DNA from: an uncultured Thermoanaerobacterales bacterium
GTDB lineage: Bacteria; Bacillota; Clostridia; Christensenellales; UBA1242
DNA: 22,753 bases
Reading direction: 5' to 3'
Assembly (NCBI GenBank): GCA_900557695.1
Contig: USTP01000007.1
Span: forward strand, 1-22,753
This document shows, one piece after another, positions 7,221-15,584 of the stretch (its first letter is position 1; each line of letters starts with the position of its first letter). The translations under genes and the position numbers were made by a program. A model generated the notes under the pieces. That model saw only the letters and a program-made list of their open reading frames with translations, made no database searches and was not told the origin of the DNA.

Positions 7221-10200
7221 ATGAAATTTAAAAAACTTGAAATTTATGGTTTTAAATCATTTGCAGATAAACTTGAGGTTAAATTTGAATCTGGGGTTAC
7301 AGGAATTGTAGGCCCAAACGGCTGTGGAAAAAGTAATGTTGCCGACTCTATTCGTTGGGTTATGGGCGAGCAGAGTGCTAAGTCTATGCGTGGTTCTAGC
7401 ATGCAGGATGTTATTTTTAACGGCACTGATACAAGAAAACCTCAATCTTTTTCAGAGGTTTCATTATATTTTGACAATACTGAGAAAATTTTTCCTTTAG
7501 ACTACGATGAGGTAGTTTTAACTAGAAAACTTTACCGTTCGGGGGAAAGCGAGTATGCAATAAACAAAAACCCATGCAGACTTAAAGATATTGTAGACAC
7601 GCTTAGAGATTCTGGGCTTGGTAAAGATAGTTATTGTGTTATAGGTCAAGGTAAAATAGATGCTTTGCTTTCTGCGAAACCAGAAGAAAGAAGATCTGTT
7701 TTTGAAGAAGCTGCTGGTATTTCTAAATTCAAAAGTCGTAAAATAGAGGCGGAAAGAAAACTTGAGCGAACTAGAGATAATTTAACTAGGCTTTGCGATA
7801 TTATATCTGAGCTTGAAAGGCAACTTGGTCCGCTAGCTAAGCAGTCGGAAAATGCAAAGAAATTTTTAGAATATAGAGATAAGCTTAAAGAACTTGAACT
7901 TAATATTTATGTTTACCAGTATGATTCTGCAAGTGTAAATAAGGCCACTATTCGTGAGAGGCTTGAGGCCATTGATGAAGAATTATCTCTTAAAACTGCA
8001 GAATTTGAGAAAGCGGTTGAAGCTTTTAATGAAAGTTCGCAAAAGATTCGTGAGCTAGACAGAACTATTGAACAGCTTAGAGATGAACTGCTTAATTTAA
8101 CGGTTGGTTTAGAAAAGAAGAGTGGAGAAGCAAAGCTTATTCAAGAAAAAATTGGAAATTACAATCAAACTGCGGATAAACTAAAAACAGATATTGAGCA
8201 GGATGAAATTTTATCTAAAAACCTAGAGGAAGCTCTTAAAGAAAAACAAAAACAATTAGAAACGCTTGAGCATGTGATTGAAGAGCTATCAAGGCAAACT
8301 GAAAAAATAAATGCCGAATACTTAGAGATTGCCGATAGAATTCTTGCTGGCGAGAAGATGGCAGAAGAGCATGAGGGCGAAATTTATACGGCTTTAGACA
8401 AGTTGAGTGATGTTAAATCTAACTTGTCAAGCATAAAAACAGAAAAACAGGCACTAACTGATAAGAAGCAGGAAATTTTAGATAGGCAGGCTGAGGTTGC
8501 TAGTAAGATAGTTGGCTTTGAGGCAGAACTAAAAAGTCACAGGGAAAATTTATCAAAAATCCAGGCCGAAATTGATGACAAAAAGTTGAAGCAGCAGGAG
8601 TTGTCTGACAAAGCGCAAGATTATTTAGATAAAAACAATGACTATATAAAACAGTTAGACGACATGAAGGTAGACTACCACACAAAGTTATCTCGTGCTA
8701 GGGTTCTTCAAGAAATGCAAGAAGAGAATGAAGGGTTTATTGTCTCGGTTAAAAGGCTTTTAGAGCAGGCAAAAACTAATTCAACGCTTGGTGGTATGAT
8801 TGTTGGCGTTGTGGCAAAACTTATGAAGGTGCCTGAAAAACTTGAAACAGCCATTGAAATGGCTCTTGGTGCGTCTGTGCAAAATATAGTAACAAAAAAT
8901 GAAGATGACGCAAAATATATAGTAAACTATTTAAAGCAAAACAGGTTTGGCAGGGCAACATTTTTACCAATTGCCAGCGTTAAAGAAAGGGCGGTTCCAG
9001 ACTATGTTAGGGCAAAGCTCAATGCAAAGGGTGTTTTAGGCGTTGCGAACGAGCTTATCACTTATGATAAAAAACTCGAGCCAATTTTTAAGCATCTTTT
9101 GGGTGGCACAGTTATTGTGGATAATCTAGACAATGCTGTTTCTTTGGCTAGAGCAACTTCTTATGCTGTAAAAATTGTAACTCTAGATGGCGACATTATA
9201 AATCCGCAGGGATCAATAACTGGTGGTAGTAAGAAAGAGGCAACAACAAATCTTATTGGAAGACAGCGTGAAATTGAAGATTTAACAAAGGCTTTAGAGG
9301 TTCAAAAAAATGATGTTAAAGAACTTCTTGAAAAGCAACAAAAACTAAAGGCAACTATTGAGGATAACAACTCAAAACTTATAAAACTTAATGAATCTTT
9401 GCACGAGAGCGAAGTTGCACTTGTTAAGGAAACAGACGAGATATATAGAATTGAAGATAGCGTTAGTGAACTAGAAAAAGAAAAACGCCAGTTAGATTTT
9501 TCTTTCGACACTATTCTTGATAGGCTAGATATGCTTGAAACAGCACTTGCTAAGGCGTCTAGCGAAGAGCAAGAAATGAACGACAAGAAGGATGAAGCAA
9601 ACGAAAACAAAAAGAAAGAAAGCAGTAGGTTTGATAAATTAAGGAAGCAAAGGGAGTTGCTATATGACACATTAACTGAACTAAAAGTTAAAATGGCGTC
9701 AAGCATCTCTGAGCAAGCTTCACTTAGTGGCGATAAAGAAAGAATGGAAAATAGTTTGGCTGAAAGTAATTATCGCTTAAGAGAAAATAAACTTGAACTT
9801 CAAAAAACATTAACATTAGTTTCAGAGCTAAACAAGTCGCTTGAGGAAATGACTGAAGAGTCGGCTTATAAGGGTAACATGCAAGAACTTCAGACTGTTC
9901 GTGACAAGCTTGCGAATCTTGATGTTTATAAAACCCAGCTTCAGTTTGACATGAACACTGCAGACGAAAAGAAAATGGCAATGTCTGCTGAGATTCAAAG
10001 AGCAAATGACAAAAAAACCAAAGAAGAAATGAATCTTGCTAAAATTGATACCGACATTGAAACAATGCAAGAGCGCGTTTGGGAAGAATATAACATGACT
10101 TATGCCACGGCGGTTGAGTATAAATTGACCGACTTTGACCTTTCTGCTGGTATGGCAGAAGCTGGTAAAATTAAAAAACAAATCTCGGCGCTTGGATATG

Positions 10201-10817
10201 TTAATGTTGGAGCTATTGAAGAGCTTAAAGAGGTTACTGCTAGGTATGATGACATGGCAACTCAGCGTGATGATTTAAAAACAGCAGAGGCTGATCTTTT
10301 AAAGATAATCAAGGAACTCACAACCGAGATGGAAACAAGGTTTAAAACTCAGTTTGACCAAATAAATGTAAACTTCCAAAAAACCTTTAAAGAGTTGTTT
10401 GGTGGTGGAAGAGCTGAACTAAAACTTGAGGAAGAAGATAATTTACTAGAATGTGGAATAAACATTATAGCGGAGCCACCTGGTAAAAAACTTCAAAGCA
10501 TTACTTTGCTTTCAGGTGGTGAGAGGGCTTTAACAGCTGTTGCTATATTGTTTGCAATTTTGAAATTAAGACCAATGCCTTTCTGTGTGTTAGACGAAAT
10601 TGAGGCTGCACTTGATGATGCGAATGTAGAAAGATTTGCTAAATATTTAAAGAACTTTAGTAAAGACACGCAATTTATTGTTATAACTCACCGTAAGCCA
10701 ACAATGGAGTTGGCTGATAGCTTATATGGTGTTACAATGGAAGAGAAAGGCGTTTCTAAAATAGTTTCGGTTAAGCTTAGTGATGCTATTAAACAGTCAA
10801 GTGAGGTTGCAAGTTAA
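7221..10817 (+). CDS. smc: Chromosome partition protein Smc
   Basis: A 1198-residue condensin ATPase that organises and segregates the chromosome, working with ScpA and ScpB (not in this window). The head has Walker A GPNGCGKSN (31-39) at the N-terminus. SGGER (1098-1102) and Walker B CVLDEIEAALDD near 1121-1133 are at the C-terminus. Two long coiled coils, rich in Lys, Glu, Leu and Gln, flank the hinge at about residues 518-680 (LGGMIVGVVAKL at its start, GSITGGSKK at its end). The ATG at 7221 is preferred over an in-frame GTG at 7209. The GTGGGG at 7209-7214 then serves as the SD, and MKFKKLEIYGFKSFADK is the family N-terminus. The stop overlaps the ftsY start (TAATG), so the two are translationally coupled. 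Confidence 0.98.
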   Translation: MKFKKLEIYGFKSFADKLEVKFESGVTGIVGPNGCGKSNVADSIRWVMGEQSAKSMRGSSMQDVIFNGTDTRKPQSFSEVSLYFDNTEKIFPLDYDEVVLTRKLYRSGESEYAINKNPCRLKDIVDTLRDSGLGKDSYCVIGQGKIDALLSAKPEERRSVFEEAAGISKFKSRKIEAERKLERTRDNLTRLCDIISELERQLGPLAKQSENAKKFLEYRDKLKELELNIYVYQYDSASVNKATIRERLEAIDEELSLKTAEFEKAVEAFNESSQKIRELDRTIEQLRDELLNLTVGLEKKSGEAKLIQEKIGNYNQTADKLKTDIEQDEILSKNLEEALKEKQKQLETLEHVIEELSRQTEKINAEYLEIADRILAGEKMAEEHEGEIYTALDKLSDVKSNLSSIKTEKQALTDKKQEILDRQAEVASKIVGFEAELKSHRENLSKIQAEIDDKKLKQQELSDKAQDYLDKNNDYIKQLDDMKVDYHTKLSRARVLQEMQEENEGFIVSVKRLLEQAKTNSTLGGMIVGVVAKLMKVPEKLETAIEMALGASVQNIVTKNEDDAKYIVNYLKQNRFGRATFLPIASVKERAVPDYVRAKLNAKGVLGVANELITYDKKLEPIFKHLLGGTVIVDNLDNAVSLARATSYAVKIVTLDGDIINPQGSITGGSKKEATTNLIGRQREIEDLTKALEVQKNDVKELLEKQQKLKATIEDNNSKLIKLNESLHESEVALVKETDEIYRIEDSVSELEKEKRQLDFSFDTILDRLDMLETALAKASSEEQEMNDKKDEANENKKKESSRFDKLRKQRELLYDTLTELKVKMASSISEQASLSGDKERMENSLAESNYRLRENKLELQKTLTLVSELNKSLEEMTEESAYKGNMQELQTVRDKLANLDVYKTQLQFDMNTADEKKMAMSAEIQRANDKKTKEEMNLAKIDTDIETMQERVWEEYNMTYATAVEYKLTDFDLSAGMAEAGKIKKQISALGYVNVGAIEELKEVTARYDDMATQRDDLKTAEADLLKIIKELTTEMETRFKTQFDQINVNFQKTFKELFGGGRAELKLEEEDNLLECGINIIAEPPGKKLQSITLLSGGERALTAVAILFAILKLRPMPFCVLDEIEAALDDANVERFAKYLKNFSKDTQFIVITHRKPTMELADSLYGVTMEEKGVSKIVSVKLSDAIKQSSEVAS

Positions 10818-11713
10818 TGGGATTTTTTTCAAGACTATTCGAGGGAATGAAAAAGACTAAAAAATCTTTTTCAGAAAAACTTAAATACATTTTCACTGGA
10901 AATGATATTGATGAAGATTTTTATGAAGAACTTGAGTATGTTCTAATTTCATCAGATATTGGTGTTGAAACAACTGAATATATTATAGACGAACTAAAAG
11001 AAAGGGCAAAGAAAGGCAAACTTAAAAAAACTGAAGAGTGTAAAGAACTTTTAAAAGAAATTTTAGTAGAGATACTAACGCAAACAAAACCTGAGCCTTT
11101 AAAGTATCCATGCGCGATAATGGTGCTTGGGGTTAATGGAGTAGGAAAAACTACAACAATAGGAAAACTAGCCAAAAAATTTACAGACGAGGGGAAAAAG
11201 GTGGTTCTTGCCGCAGCAGATACTTTTAGGGCTGCAGCATCAGACCAACTTGAAATTTGGGCAAATAGAGCAAAAGTAAAAATTGTAACAAACGAGCATG
11301 GAGTTGACCCTGGAGCCGTGGTGTTTGATAGTATATCTTCAGCAAAGGCTAGAGGTGCTGATGTTTTGCTTATAGACACAGCAGGTAGGCTACACAATAA
11401 GTCGGTACTAATGGACGAACTAAAAAAGATTTCAAGAATTGTTGCAAGAGAATACCCAGAAGCCGAATATCATAAGATGATTGTTGTTGATGGAGCCACT
11501 GGGCAAAATGCTATAAGCCAAGTTGAGTTATTTAACGAAGCTCTTGAGCTAACCGATGTTGCAATAACAAAGTTAGACGGAACTAGTAAAGGTGGTTTCT
11601 TAGTTGGTCTTGCAAAAGACTTTGATATTGCAATAAGATATGTAGGTGTTGGGGAAACATCTGAAGATTTGATTGATTTCAATGCCAAAGAGTTTGTTGA
11701 TGCAATTTTGTAA
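10817..11713 (+). CDS. ftsY: Signal recognition particle receptor FtsY
   Basis: The SRP receptor GTPase docks ribosome-Ffh complexes at the membrane. At 298 residues it has only a short N-terminal part. There is no long acidic A domain; instead MGFFSRLFEGMKK (1-13) can form an amphipathic membrane-binding helix. The NG domain shows G1 LGVNGVGKTTT (104-114), ADTFRAAASDQL near 134-145, DTAGR (187-191) and G4 TKLDGTSKGG (251-260). The ATG overlaps the smc stop by one base (10817); there is no separate SD spacer, so it relies on coupling, with GAGG at 10802-10805 upstream. It ends the plsX operon. The partner Ffh is encoded just downstream. Confidence 0.98.
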   Translation: MGFFSRLFEGMKKTKKSFSEKLKYIFTGNDIDEDFYEELEYVLISSDIGVETTEYIIDELKERAKKGKLKKTEECKELLKEILVEILTQTKPEPLKYPCAIMVLGVNGVGKTTTIGKLAKKFTDEGKKVVLAAADTFRAAASDQLEIWANRAKVKIVTNEHGVDPGAVVFDSISSAKARGADVLLIDTAGRLHNKSVLMDELKKISRIVAREYPEAEYHKMIVVDGATGQNAISQVELFNEALELTDVAITKLDGTSKGGFLVGLAKDFDIAIRYVGVGETSEDLIDFNAKEFVDAIL

Positions 11714-11720
11714 AATATAC

Positions 11721-11749
11721 TTGACAGAATATAGTAAATATAATATAAT
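11721..11749 (+). promoter_or_regulatory. Promoter of ylxM-ffh
   Basis: Perfect TTGACA (11721-11726), 17 bases and perfect TATAAT (11744-11749). A second overlapping TATAAT occupies 11739-11744. The start is predicted at about 11756, inside the left arm of the following hairpin. Confidence 0.87.
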
Positions 11750-11753
11750 GCAA

Positions 11754-11787
11754 GCGTAAAGTTTTTAAGCTTTACGCCTTTGTTTTT
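11754..11787 (+). terminator. Hairpin/terminator at the ylxM promoter start site
   Basis: GCGTAAAG (11754-11761) pairs perfectly with CTTTACGC (11770-11777) around an 8-base loop, followed by CTTTGTTTTT. It would terminate transcripts arriving from ftsY. Transcripts from the ylxM promoter would start inside the left arm and form only a shortened stem, so it may act as an insulator or a 5' hairpin. Confidence 0.6.
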
Positions 11788-11805
11788 ATATTTGGGTTAA
11801 TTAGT

Positions 11806-12150
11806 ATGGATAAGAATATAAAAAGTAGTTTAATGTTAGACTTTTATGGCAATTTATTAACAGACAAACAAAAAGAAATTTTAACCTTATATTTTGATTG
11901 CGATTCAAGCTTGTCAGAAATTGCAGTAGAATTTAACACGTCTAGGCAGGCCATATATGATAGTGTTAAATCAGCTGAAAAAGTGCTTGAAGAAACTGAG
12001 AGTAAATTAAAATGCGTTGAAAAGTTTTTGTGTAATAGAGAAATAATAATTGGCTGCATAAAAGAAATAAATCAAATAAACAACGAAAGTCCAAATAAAA
12101 AACTGCAAAATATAGCAAAAAAACTTGAAAAAGTGCTTCAAAACCAGTAA
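11806..12150 (+). CDS. ylxM: YlxM family (UPF0122) SRP-associated HTH protein
   Basis: A 114-residue helix-turn-helix protein of the YlxM family, encoded next to ffh. In streptococci YlxM binds SRP components and modulates their GTPase activity. The opening MLDFYGNLLTDKQKEILTLY (10-29) is the family signature and resembles sigma region 4. SLSEIAVEFNTSRQAIYDSV (35-54) is the HTH, followed by a helical, Lys/Glu-rich tail. The only ribosome site is a weak TTGGG (11792-11796) about 9 bases before the ATG, so expression may be modest. It is 28 bases upstream of the likely ffh start and co-transcribed with it. Confidence 0.92.
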   Translation: MDKNIKSSLMLDFYGNLLTDKQKEILTLYFDCDSSLSEIAVEFNTSRQAIYDSVKSAEKVLEETESKLKCVEKFLCNREIIIGCIKEINQINNESPNKKLQNIAKKLEKVLQNQ

Positions 12151-12178
12151 ATTCATGATAATTTAGGAGAAAATGCTA

Positions 12179-13507
12179 ATGGGGATGTTCTCAAGCCTTG
12201 GTGAAAAATTAAATCACATTTTTTCAAAATTAACAAAAAGAGGTAAACTTACAGAACTGGAAATAAAGCAGGCTATGCGTGAAGTTAGAGTTGCTCTTTT
12301 AGAGGCTGATGTTAATTTCTTAGTTGCTAAAGACTTTATAAATAAAGTAAGTGAAAAAGCTGTTGGAGAACAAATATTAACTAGCTTAACACCAGGTCAG
12401 CAAGTTATTAAAATTGTTAATGATGAACTTATTTCTTTAATGGGTAGCACGAATCAAAAACTTGAAGTTTCTTCAATGCCACCAACAGTTATAATGATGT
12501 GTGGTCTTCAAGGTGCTGGTAAAACAACCATGTGTGGAAAACTTGGACTCATGCTTAAAAAACAGGGTAAAAAGCCTATGTTGGTGGCATGTGATGTTTA
12601 CAGACCAGCTGCCATTAGCCAATTAAAAATTGTTGCCCAGAATGCTGGTGTGGAGTTTTTTGAAAAAGGAACCAATAAGCCCGTTAAGATTGCCGAGGAA
12701 GCCATAGAAATGGCTAAGAAGAAAGGTGTTGACACTGTTATTATTGATACGGCTGGTAGATTGCAAATAAACGAAGAGCTTATGCAAGAACTTTTAGACA
12801 TCAAAAAAGCTGTTTCCCCAACGGAGATTTTGCTAACTGTAGACGCGATGACGGGGCAAGAAGCTGTTAGTGTTGCCAAAGAGTTTGATGAAAAACTTAA
12901 TTTAACTGGTGTTATTTTAACAAAACTGGATGGCGATACTCGTGGTGGCGCGGCTTTGTCTATAAAGGCGGTAACTGGAAAACCGATTAAGTTCTGTGGT
13001 ATTGGGGAAAAGCTTGGTGATATTGAGCCGTTCTATCCTGATAGAATGGCATCAAGAATTCTTGGTATGGGTGATGTTTTAACCTTAATTGAGAAGGCTC
13101 AGGCAAACATGGATGAAGAGCAAATGAAAAAGCTTGAGGAAAACATAAGGAAAAACTCCTTTACCTTTGATGATTTCTTAGTGCAATTTGAACAGTTGTC
13201 TAAAATGGGCAATCTAACCGAGCTTATATCAATGATTCCAGGCATGGCAGGAAAGTTTCGTCCAGAAGACATGGATGAATCGAAAATAAAAACCTATAAG
13301 GCAATTATTCAGTCGATGACTCCTAAGGAGCGTTCAAACCCTGACTTAATTAAGGCTAGTCAGCGCAAGCGTATTGCTAAAGGCAGTGGAACTTCTATTC
13401 AAGAAGTTAATGCTCTAATTAAACAATTTGAGCAAACGAAGCTAATGATGAAAAATCAAAAGAATCCTAGGCTTCAAAAGATGTTTGGCGGAAGAAGATT
13501 TTTCTAA
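12179..13507 (+). CDS. ffh: Signal recognition particle GTPase Ffh (SRP54)
   Basis: Binds signal sequences and 4.5S/6S RNA and pairs with FtsY to target membrane proteins. A protein of 442 residues from this start. N domain 1-95; G domain with G1 GLQGAGKTTM (109-118), DVYRPAA near 139-145, DTAGR (190-194) and TKLDGDTRGGAALS (248-261); M domain from about 295, methionine-rich with SMIPGM and GSGTSIQEVNALIKQF for RNA and signal-peptide binding. Three in-frame ATGs lie close together (12173, 12179, 12185). AGGAG (12165-12169) is 9 bases from 12179 but only 3 from 12173, so 12179 is chosen. SRP RNA itself is not in this window. Confidence 0.98.
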   Translation: MGMFSSLGEKLNHIFSKLTKRGKLTELEIKQAMREVRVALLEADVNFLVAKDFINKVSEKAVGEQILTSLTPGQQVIKIVNDELISLMGSTNQKLEVSSMPPTVIMMCGLQGAGKTTMCGKLGLMLKKQGKKPMLVACDVYRPAAISQLKIVAQNAGVEFFEKGTNKPVKIAEEAIEMAKKKGVDTVIIDTAGRLQINEELMQELLDIKKAVSPTEILLTVDAMTGQEAVSVAKEFDEKLNLTGVILTKLDGDTRGGAALSIKAVTGKPIKFCGIGEKLGDIEPFYPDRMASRILGMGDVLTLIEKAQANMDEEQMKKLEENIRKNSFTFDDFLVQFEQLSKMGNLTELISMIPGMAGKFRPEDMDESKIKTYKAIIQSMTPKERSNPDLIKASQRKRIAKGSGTSIQEVNALIKQFEQTKLMMKNQKNPRLQKMFGGRRFF

Positions 13508-13542
13508 AAAGTGCAAAATTTATAAATTTCTAGTGAAAATCG

Positions 13543-13548
13543 TATAAT
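13543..13548 (+). promoter_or_regulatory. Candidate -10 element of rpsP-khpA
   Basis: A perfect TATAAT lies 69 bases before rpsP. The -35 is poor (TTATAA at 13520-13525, 17-base spacing). No terminator is visible after ffh, so rpsP could also be read from the ffh transcript. Confidence 0.4.
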
Positions 13549-13562
13549 ATTTATTAAATTTG

Positions 13563-13591
13563 ATATATTAAACTCTTTTGAGTTTGTATAT
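13563..13591 (+). promoter_or_regulatory. Hairpin in the rpsP leader
   Basis: AAACTC (13570-13575) and GAGTTT (13580-13585) close a TTTT loop. With one G-U pair and one bulged T, the stem extends by five more A-T pairs to 13563/13591. It lies between the candidate promoter and the rpsP SD and lacks a U tract, so it may be a leader element for S16 rather than a terminator. Confidence 0.4.
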
Positions 13592-13617
13592 ATAAAAAAA
13601 CTATGGAGGAATAGAAA

Positions 13618-13929
13618 ATGGCAGTTAAAATGAGATTAACAAGACTTGGAGATAAGAAATCACCTTTCTATCGTGTTGTTGTTGCTGATTCTAGGAAAAC
13701 TAGAGATGGCGAGTATGTTGATTTAATTGGTACATACAATCCTTTAAAAACTCCTGAAGAAGTAAACATTGATGTAGAAAAGGCAAAGAAATGGCTTTCT
13801 CAAGGTGCTCAGCCCACCGATACTGTTAAAGCTCTTTTGGTTAAGAGTGGTGCTATAGAGCAAAAGAAGCCAGCAAGCAAGTCTAAGAAAACAGCTTCTG
13901 AACCAGCAAAAAAAGCTAAGGCTGAGTAA
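13618..13929 (+). CDS. rpsP: 30S ribosomal protein bS16
   Basis: Small-subunit protein that helps 16S rRNA fold. The conserved core is [20 protein letters not shown] at the N-terminus, then [19 protein letters not shown]. At 103 residues it is longer than the minimal 80-90 because of a Lys/Ala/Ser-rich tail (from about 82), which is likely disordered and rRNA-contacting. GGAGGA (13605-13610) is 7 bases before the ATG. It is followed after 10 bases by khpA, whose SD (GGAGG, 13931-13935) begins 2 bases past the rpsP stop. Confidence 0.98.
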   Translation: MAVKMRLTRLGDKKSPFYRVVVADSRKTRDGEYVDLIGTYNPLKTPEEVNIDVEKAKKWLSQGAQPTDTVKALLVKSGAIEQKKPASKSKKTASEPAKKAKAE

Positions 13930-13939
13930 TGGAGGTATT

Positions 13940-14167
13940 ATGAAAGATTTAATTTTATATATCCTTGAAAAGCTTGTAAGTAAGCCGGATGAAATTGTGA
14001 TTGAAGAGTCAGTTAAGGGAAACACTTTAAATTATAATGTAAAAGTTAATCCTGATGACCTTGGTGCAGTGATTGGTAGAGGTGGAAAAATTGCAAACTC
14101 AATTAGAACCGTGGTTCGCTCTAGTGCCAAGAAGGAAAATAAAAGAGTTAACATTAGTTTTGAATAA
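13940..14167 (+). CDS. khpA: KH-domain RNA-binding protein KhpA (YlqC)
   Basis: A 75-residue single KH-domain protein of the KhpA/YlqC family, which forms dimers or pairs with KhpB and binds many RNAs, affecting cell elongation and division in several Gram-positives. The opening MKDLILYILEKLVSKPDEI is typical. The GxxG loop is GRGG (46-49) within LGAVIGRGGKIANSIRTV. The usual family form is GKxGR, so the Arg/Lys order is swapped. It sits in the classical place between rpsP and rimM, but here a terminator closes the unit right at its stop codon, splitting it from rimM. Confidence 0.94.
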   Translation: MKDLILYILEKLVSKPDEIVIEESVKGNTLNYNVKVNPDDLGAVIGRGGKIANSIRTVVRSSAKKENKRVNISFE

Positions 14168-14194
14168 AAAGAGTTGGTTAACTCTTTTTATTTT
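14165..14194 (+). terminator. Intrinsic terminator after khpA
   Basis: A perfect 11-bp stem, TAAAAAGAGTT (14165-14175) with AACTCTTTTTA (14180-14190), GGTT loop, then TTTT. It begins with the khpA stop codon. Its symmetry (A tract left, T tract right) would allow termination on both strands. Confidence 0.9.
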
Positions 14195-14280
14195 GCTTAG
14201 TTGTAGAGTGTTAAATGTGGTAGTGCTATAGAATTTTTATTTAAGTTATTTTGATGTAAAATAACATTAAATATATTGAT

Positions 14281-14308
14281 TTGCAATTATAAAAAAATAT
14301 GTTATAAT
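14281..14308 (+). promoter_or_regulatory. Promoter of rimM-trmD-rbgA-rnhB-yraN
   Basis: TTGCAA (14281-14286), a 16-base spacer and perfect TATAAT (14303-14308), with a start predicted near 14315 just before the SD AAGGAG (14322-14327). The rest of the gap (14195-14280) is AT-rich with nothing recognisable. Confidence 0.65.
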
Positions 14309-14336
14309 TTGTAAAAAATGTAAGGAGAAGATTTAT

Positions 14337-14858
14337 TTGGATAATATAATTTGCGTGGCAAAATGCAATAAACCACAAGGGGTTAGAGGCGAAATTAAAG
14401 TTACGGTGCTTATGAATAAACCAAACGATATTTGCAAATTAACAGCCTTAAAAACCGAAAACGAAGCCAATTTTCACAATATTGAACGCATTTTTGCGGT
14501 TTCTGGAGGATATGGGGTTAAACTTTCAGGAGTAGATACATATGAACAGGCAATGTTGTTTAAAGGAAAACTTCTTTACGCTAGCAAAAGTGAAGTTGAT
14601 TTAATAATAAATGAAAATGATGTGTATATACAAGATTTAATTGGCAAAAAAGCAGTGCTAACCGATGGAACTTTTTTGGGTGAAATAGATGATGTAGAAA
14701 ACTTCGGGGCAAATGATATTGTGTTTATTAAATCAAAAACGTATAAAAATTTGTCGTTTGCCAACATTGGTGGTATAATTGAAAAAGTAGATAATGATAA
14801 CAAACAGGTAGTATTAAATAAGGAAGAATTTAATAAGGTTTGTGTTTATGACAATTAG
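14337..14858 (+). CDS. rimM: Ribosome maturation factor RimM
   Basis: A 16S rRNA processing factor that binds S19 in the 30S head. A protein of 173 residues with the two expected parts. The N-terminal RimM beta-barrel opens with ICVAKCNKPQGVRGEIKV (5-22; family form GKIxxxxGxRGExKV, here with CNKP in place of the usual Thr-His). The PRC barrel from about 95 carries YIQDLIGKKAVLTDG and FGANDIVFIK, ending with IIEKVDNDNKQVVLN. The start is TTG, supported by AAGGAG (14322-14327) 9 bases before it and by the conserved N-terminus. It is followed by trmD after 8 bases, with the trmD SD built on the rimM stop (TAGGGG). Stop codon TAG. Confidence 0.94.
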   Translation: MDNIICVAKCNKPQGVRGEIKVTVLMNKPNDICKLTALKTENEANFHNIERIFAVSGGYGVKLSGVDTYEQAMLFKGKLLYASKSEVDLIINENDVYIQDLIGKKAVLTDGTFLGEIDDVENFGANDIVFIKSKTYKNLSFANIGGIIEKVDNDNKQVVLNKEEFNKVCVYDN

Positions 14859-14866
14859 GGGTGTTT

Positions 14867-15553
14867 ATGAGGTTTGATATTTTAACATTGTTTCCAGAAA
14901 TGTTTGACGGGCTAAAGGCTAGTTTAATTGGTAAGGCAACAAACAAGAAAATTCTAACAATTAACATTATCAATATTAGAGATTATTCGCTTGATAAGCA
15001 CAAAAAGTGTGATGACTATACCTTTGGTGGTGGGCTTGGCATGCTTATGACCCCAGGCCCTATTTATAATGCAATAACTAGCATTGACGGTTATGAAAAG
15101 GCTTATAAAATATATTTGTCGCCAAAAGGGAATACTTTAAATCAGAAAAAAGTAAAAGCATTGTCAAACATGGAACACATAATTTTGCTATGTGGGCACT
15201 ATGAAGGTGTTGACCAAAGAATTATTGACATGCTTATTGATGAAGAAATTTCAATAGGTGATTTTGTTTTAACGGGTGGCGAAATTCCTGCTATGGCAAT
15301 TGTTGATAGTGTTTCTAGGTATTTACCTGGTGTGCTGGGAAAAAGTGAGTCGGCAAATGATGAAAGCTTTTCAAACGGTTTGCTTGAATATCCTCAATAC
15401 ACAAGGCCTGCAGAATTTATGGGGCTGAAGGTGCCAGAGGTTCTTTTGTCTGGAAACCATGCTGAGATAGCTAAATGGCGTGAAGGCCAAGCTAAAATAA
15501 TTACAGAGAAAAGGCGACCAGATCTAATATCGAAAAATAATCATAAAAATTAA
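14867..15553 (+). CDS. trmD: tRNA (guanine-N1)-methyltransferase TrmD
   Basis: Methylates G37 of tRNAs next to the anticodon using SAM, preventing frameshifting. From the ATG at 14867 it has 228 residues, starting MRFDILTLFPEMFDG. Trefoil-knot SPOUT motifs are clear: YTFGGGLGMLM (51-61), YLSPKGNTLNQ (83-93), LLCGHYEGVDQRI (107-119), EISIGDFVLTGGE (127-139), and LEYPQYTRPAEF (173-184), which includes a tRNA-contacting segment. An in-frame GTG at 14861 is rejected because it would sit inside the SD (AGGGGTG, 14857-14863). It is the second gene of the rimM operon. Confidence 0.98.
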   Translation: MRFDILTLFPEMFDGLKASLIGKATNKKILTINIINIRDYSLDKHKKCDDYTFGGGLGMLMTPGPIYNAITSIDGYEKAYKIYLSPKGNTLNQKKVKALSNMEHIILLCGHYEGVDQRIIDMLIDEEISIGDFVLTGGEIPAMAIVDSVSRYLPGVLGKSESANDESFSNGLLEYPQYTRPAEFMGLKVPEVLLSGNHAEIAKWREGQAKIITEKRRPDLISKNNHKN

Positions 15554-15584
15554 AACTGCAAAATTGCTTGCAAGGTGGTGTAAT

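Noticed and set aside
9302..9706. Minus-strand open frame (134 codons) within smc
   Set aside because: It is antisense to coiled-coil codons, giving Ser/Leu/Phe repeats typical of shadows.
10921..11397. Long minus-strand open frame (158 codons) inside ftsY
   Set aside because: It lies wholly antisense to an intact GTPase gene and is low-complexity Ser/Phe-rich, with no SD or promoter; it is a reading-frame shadow.
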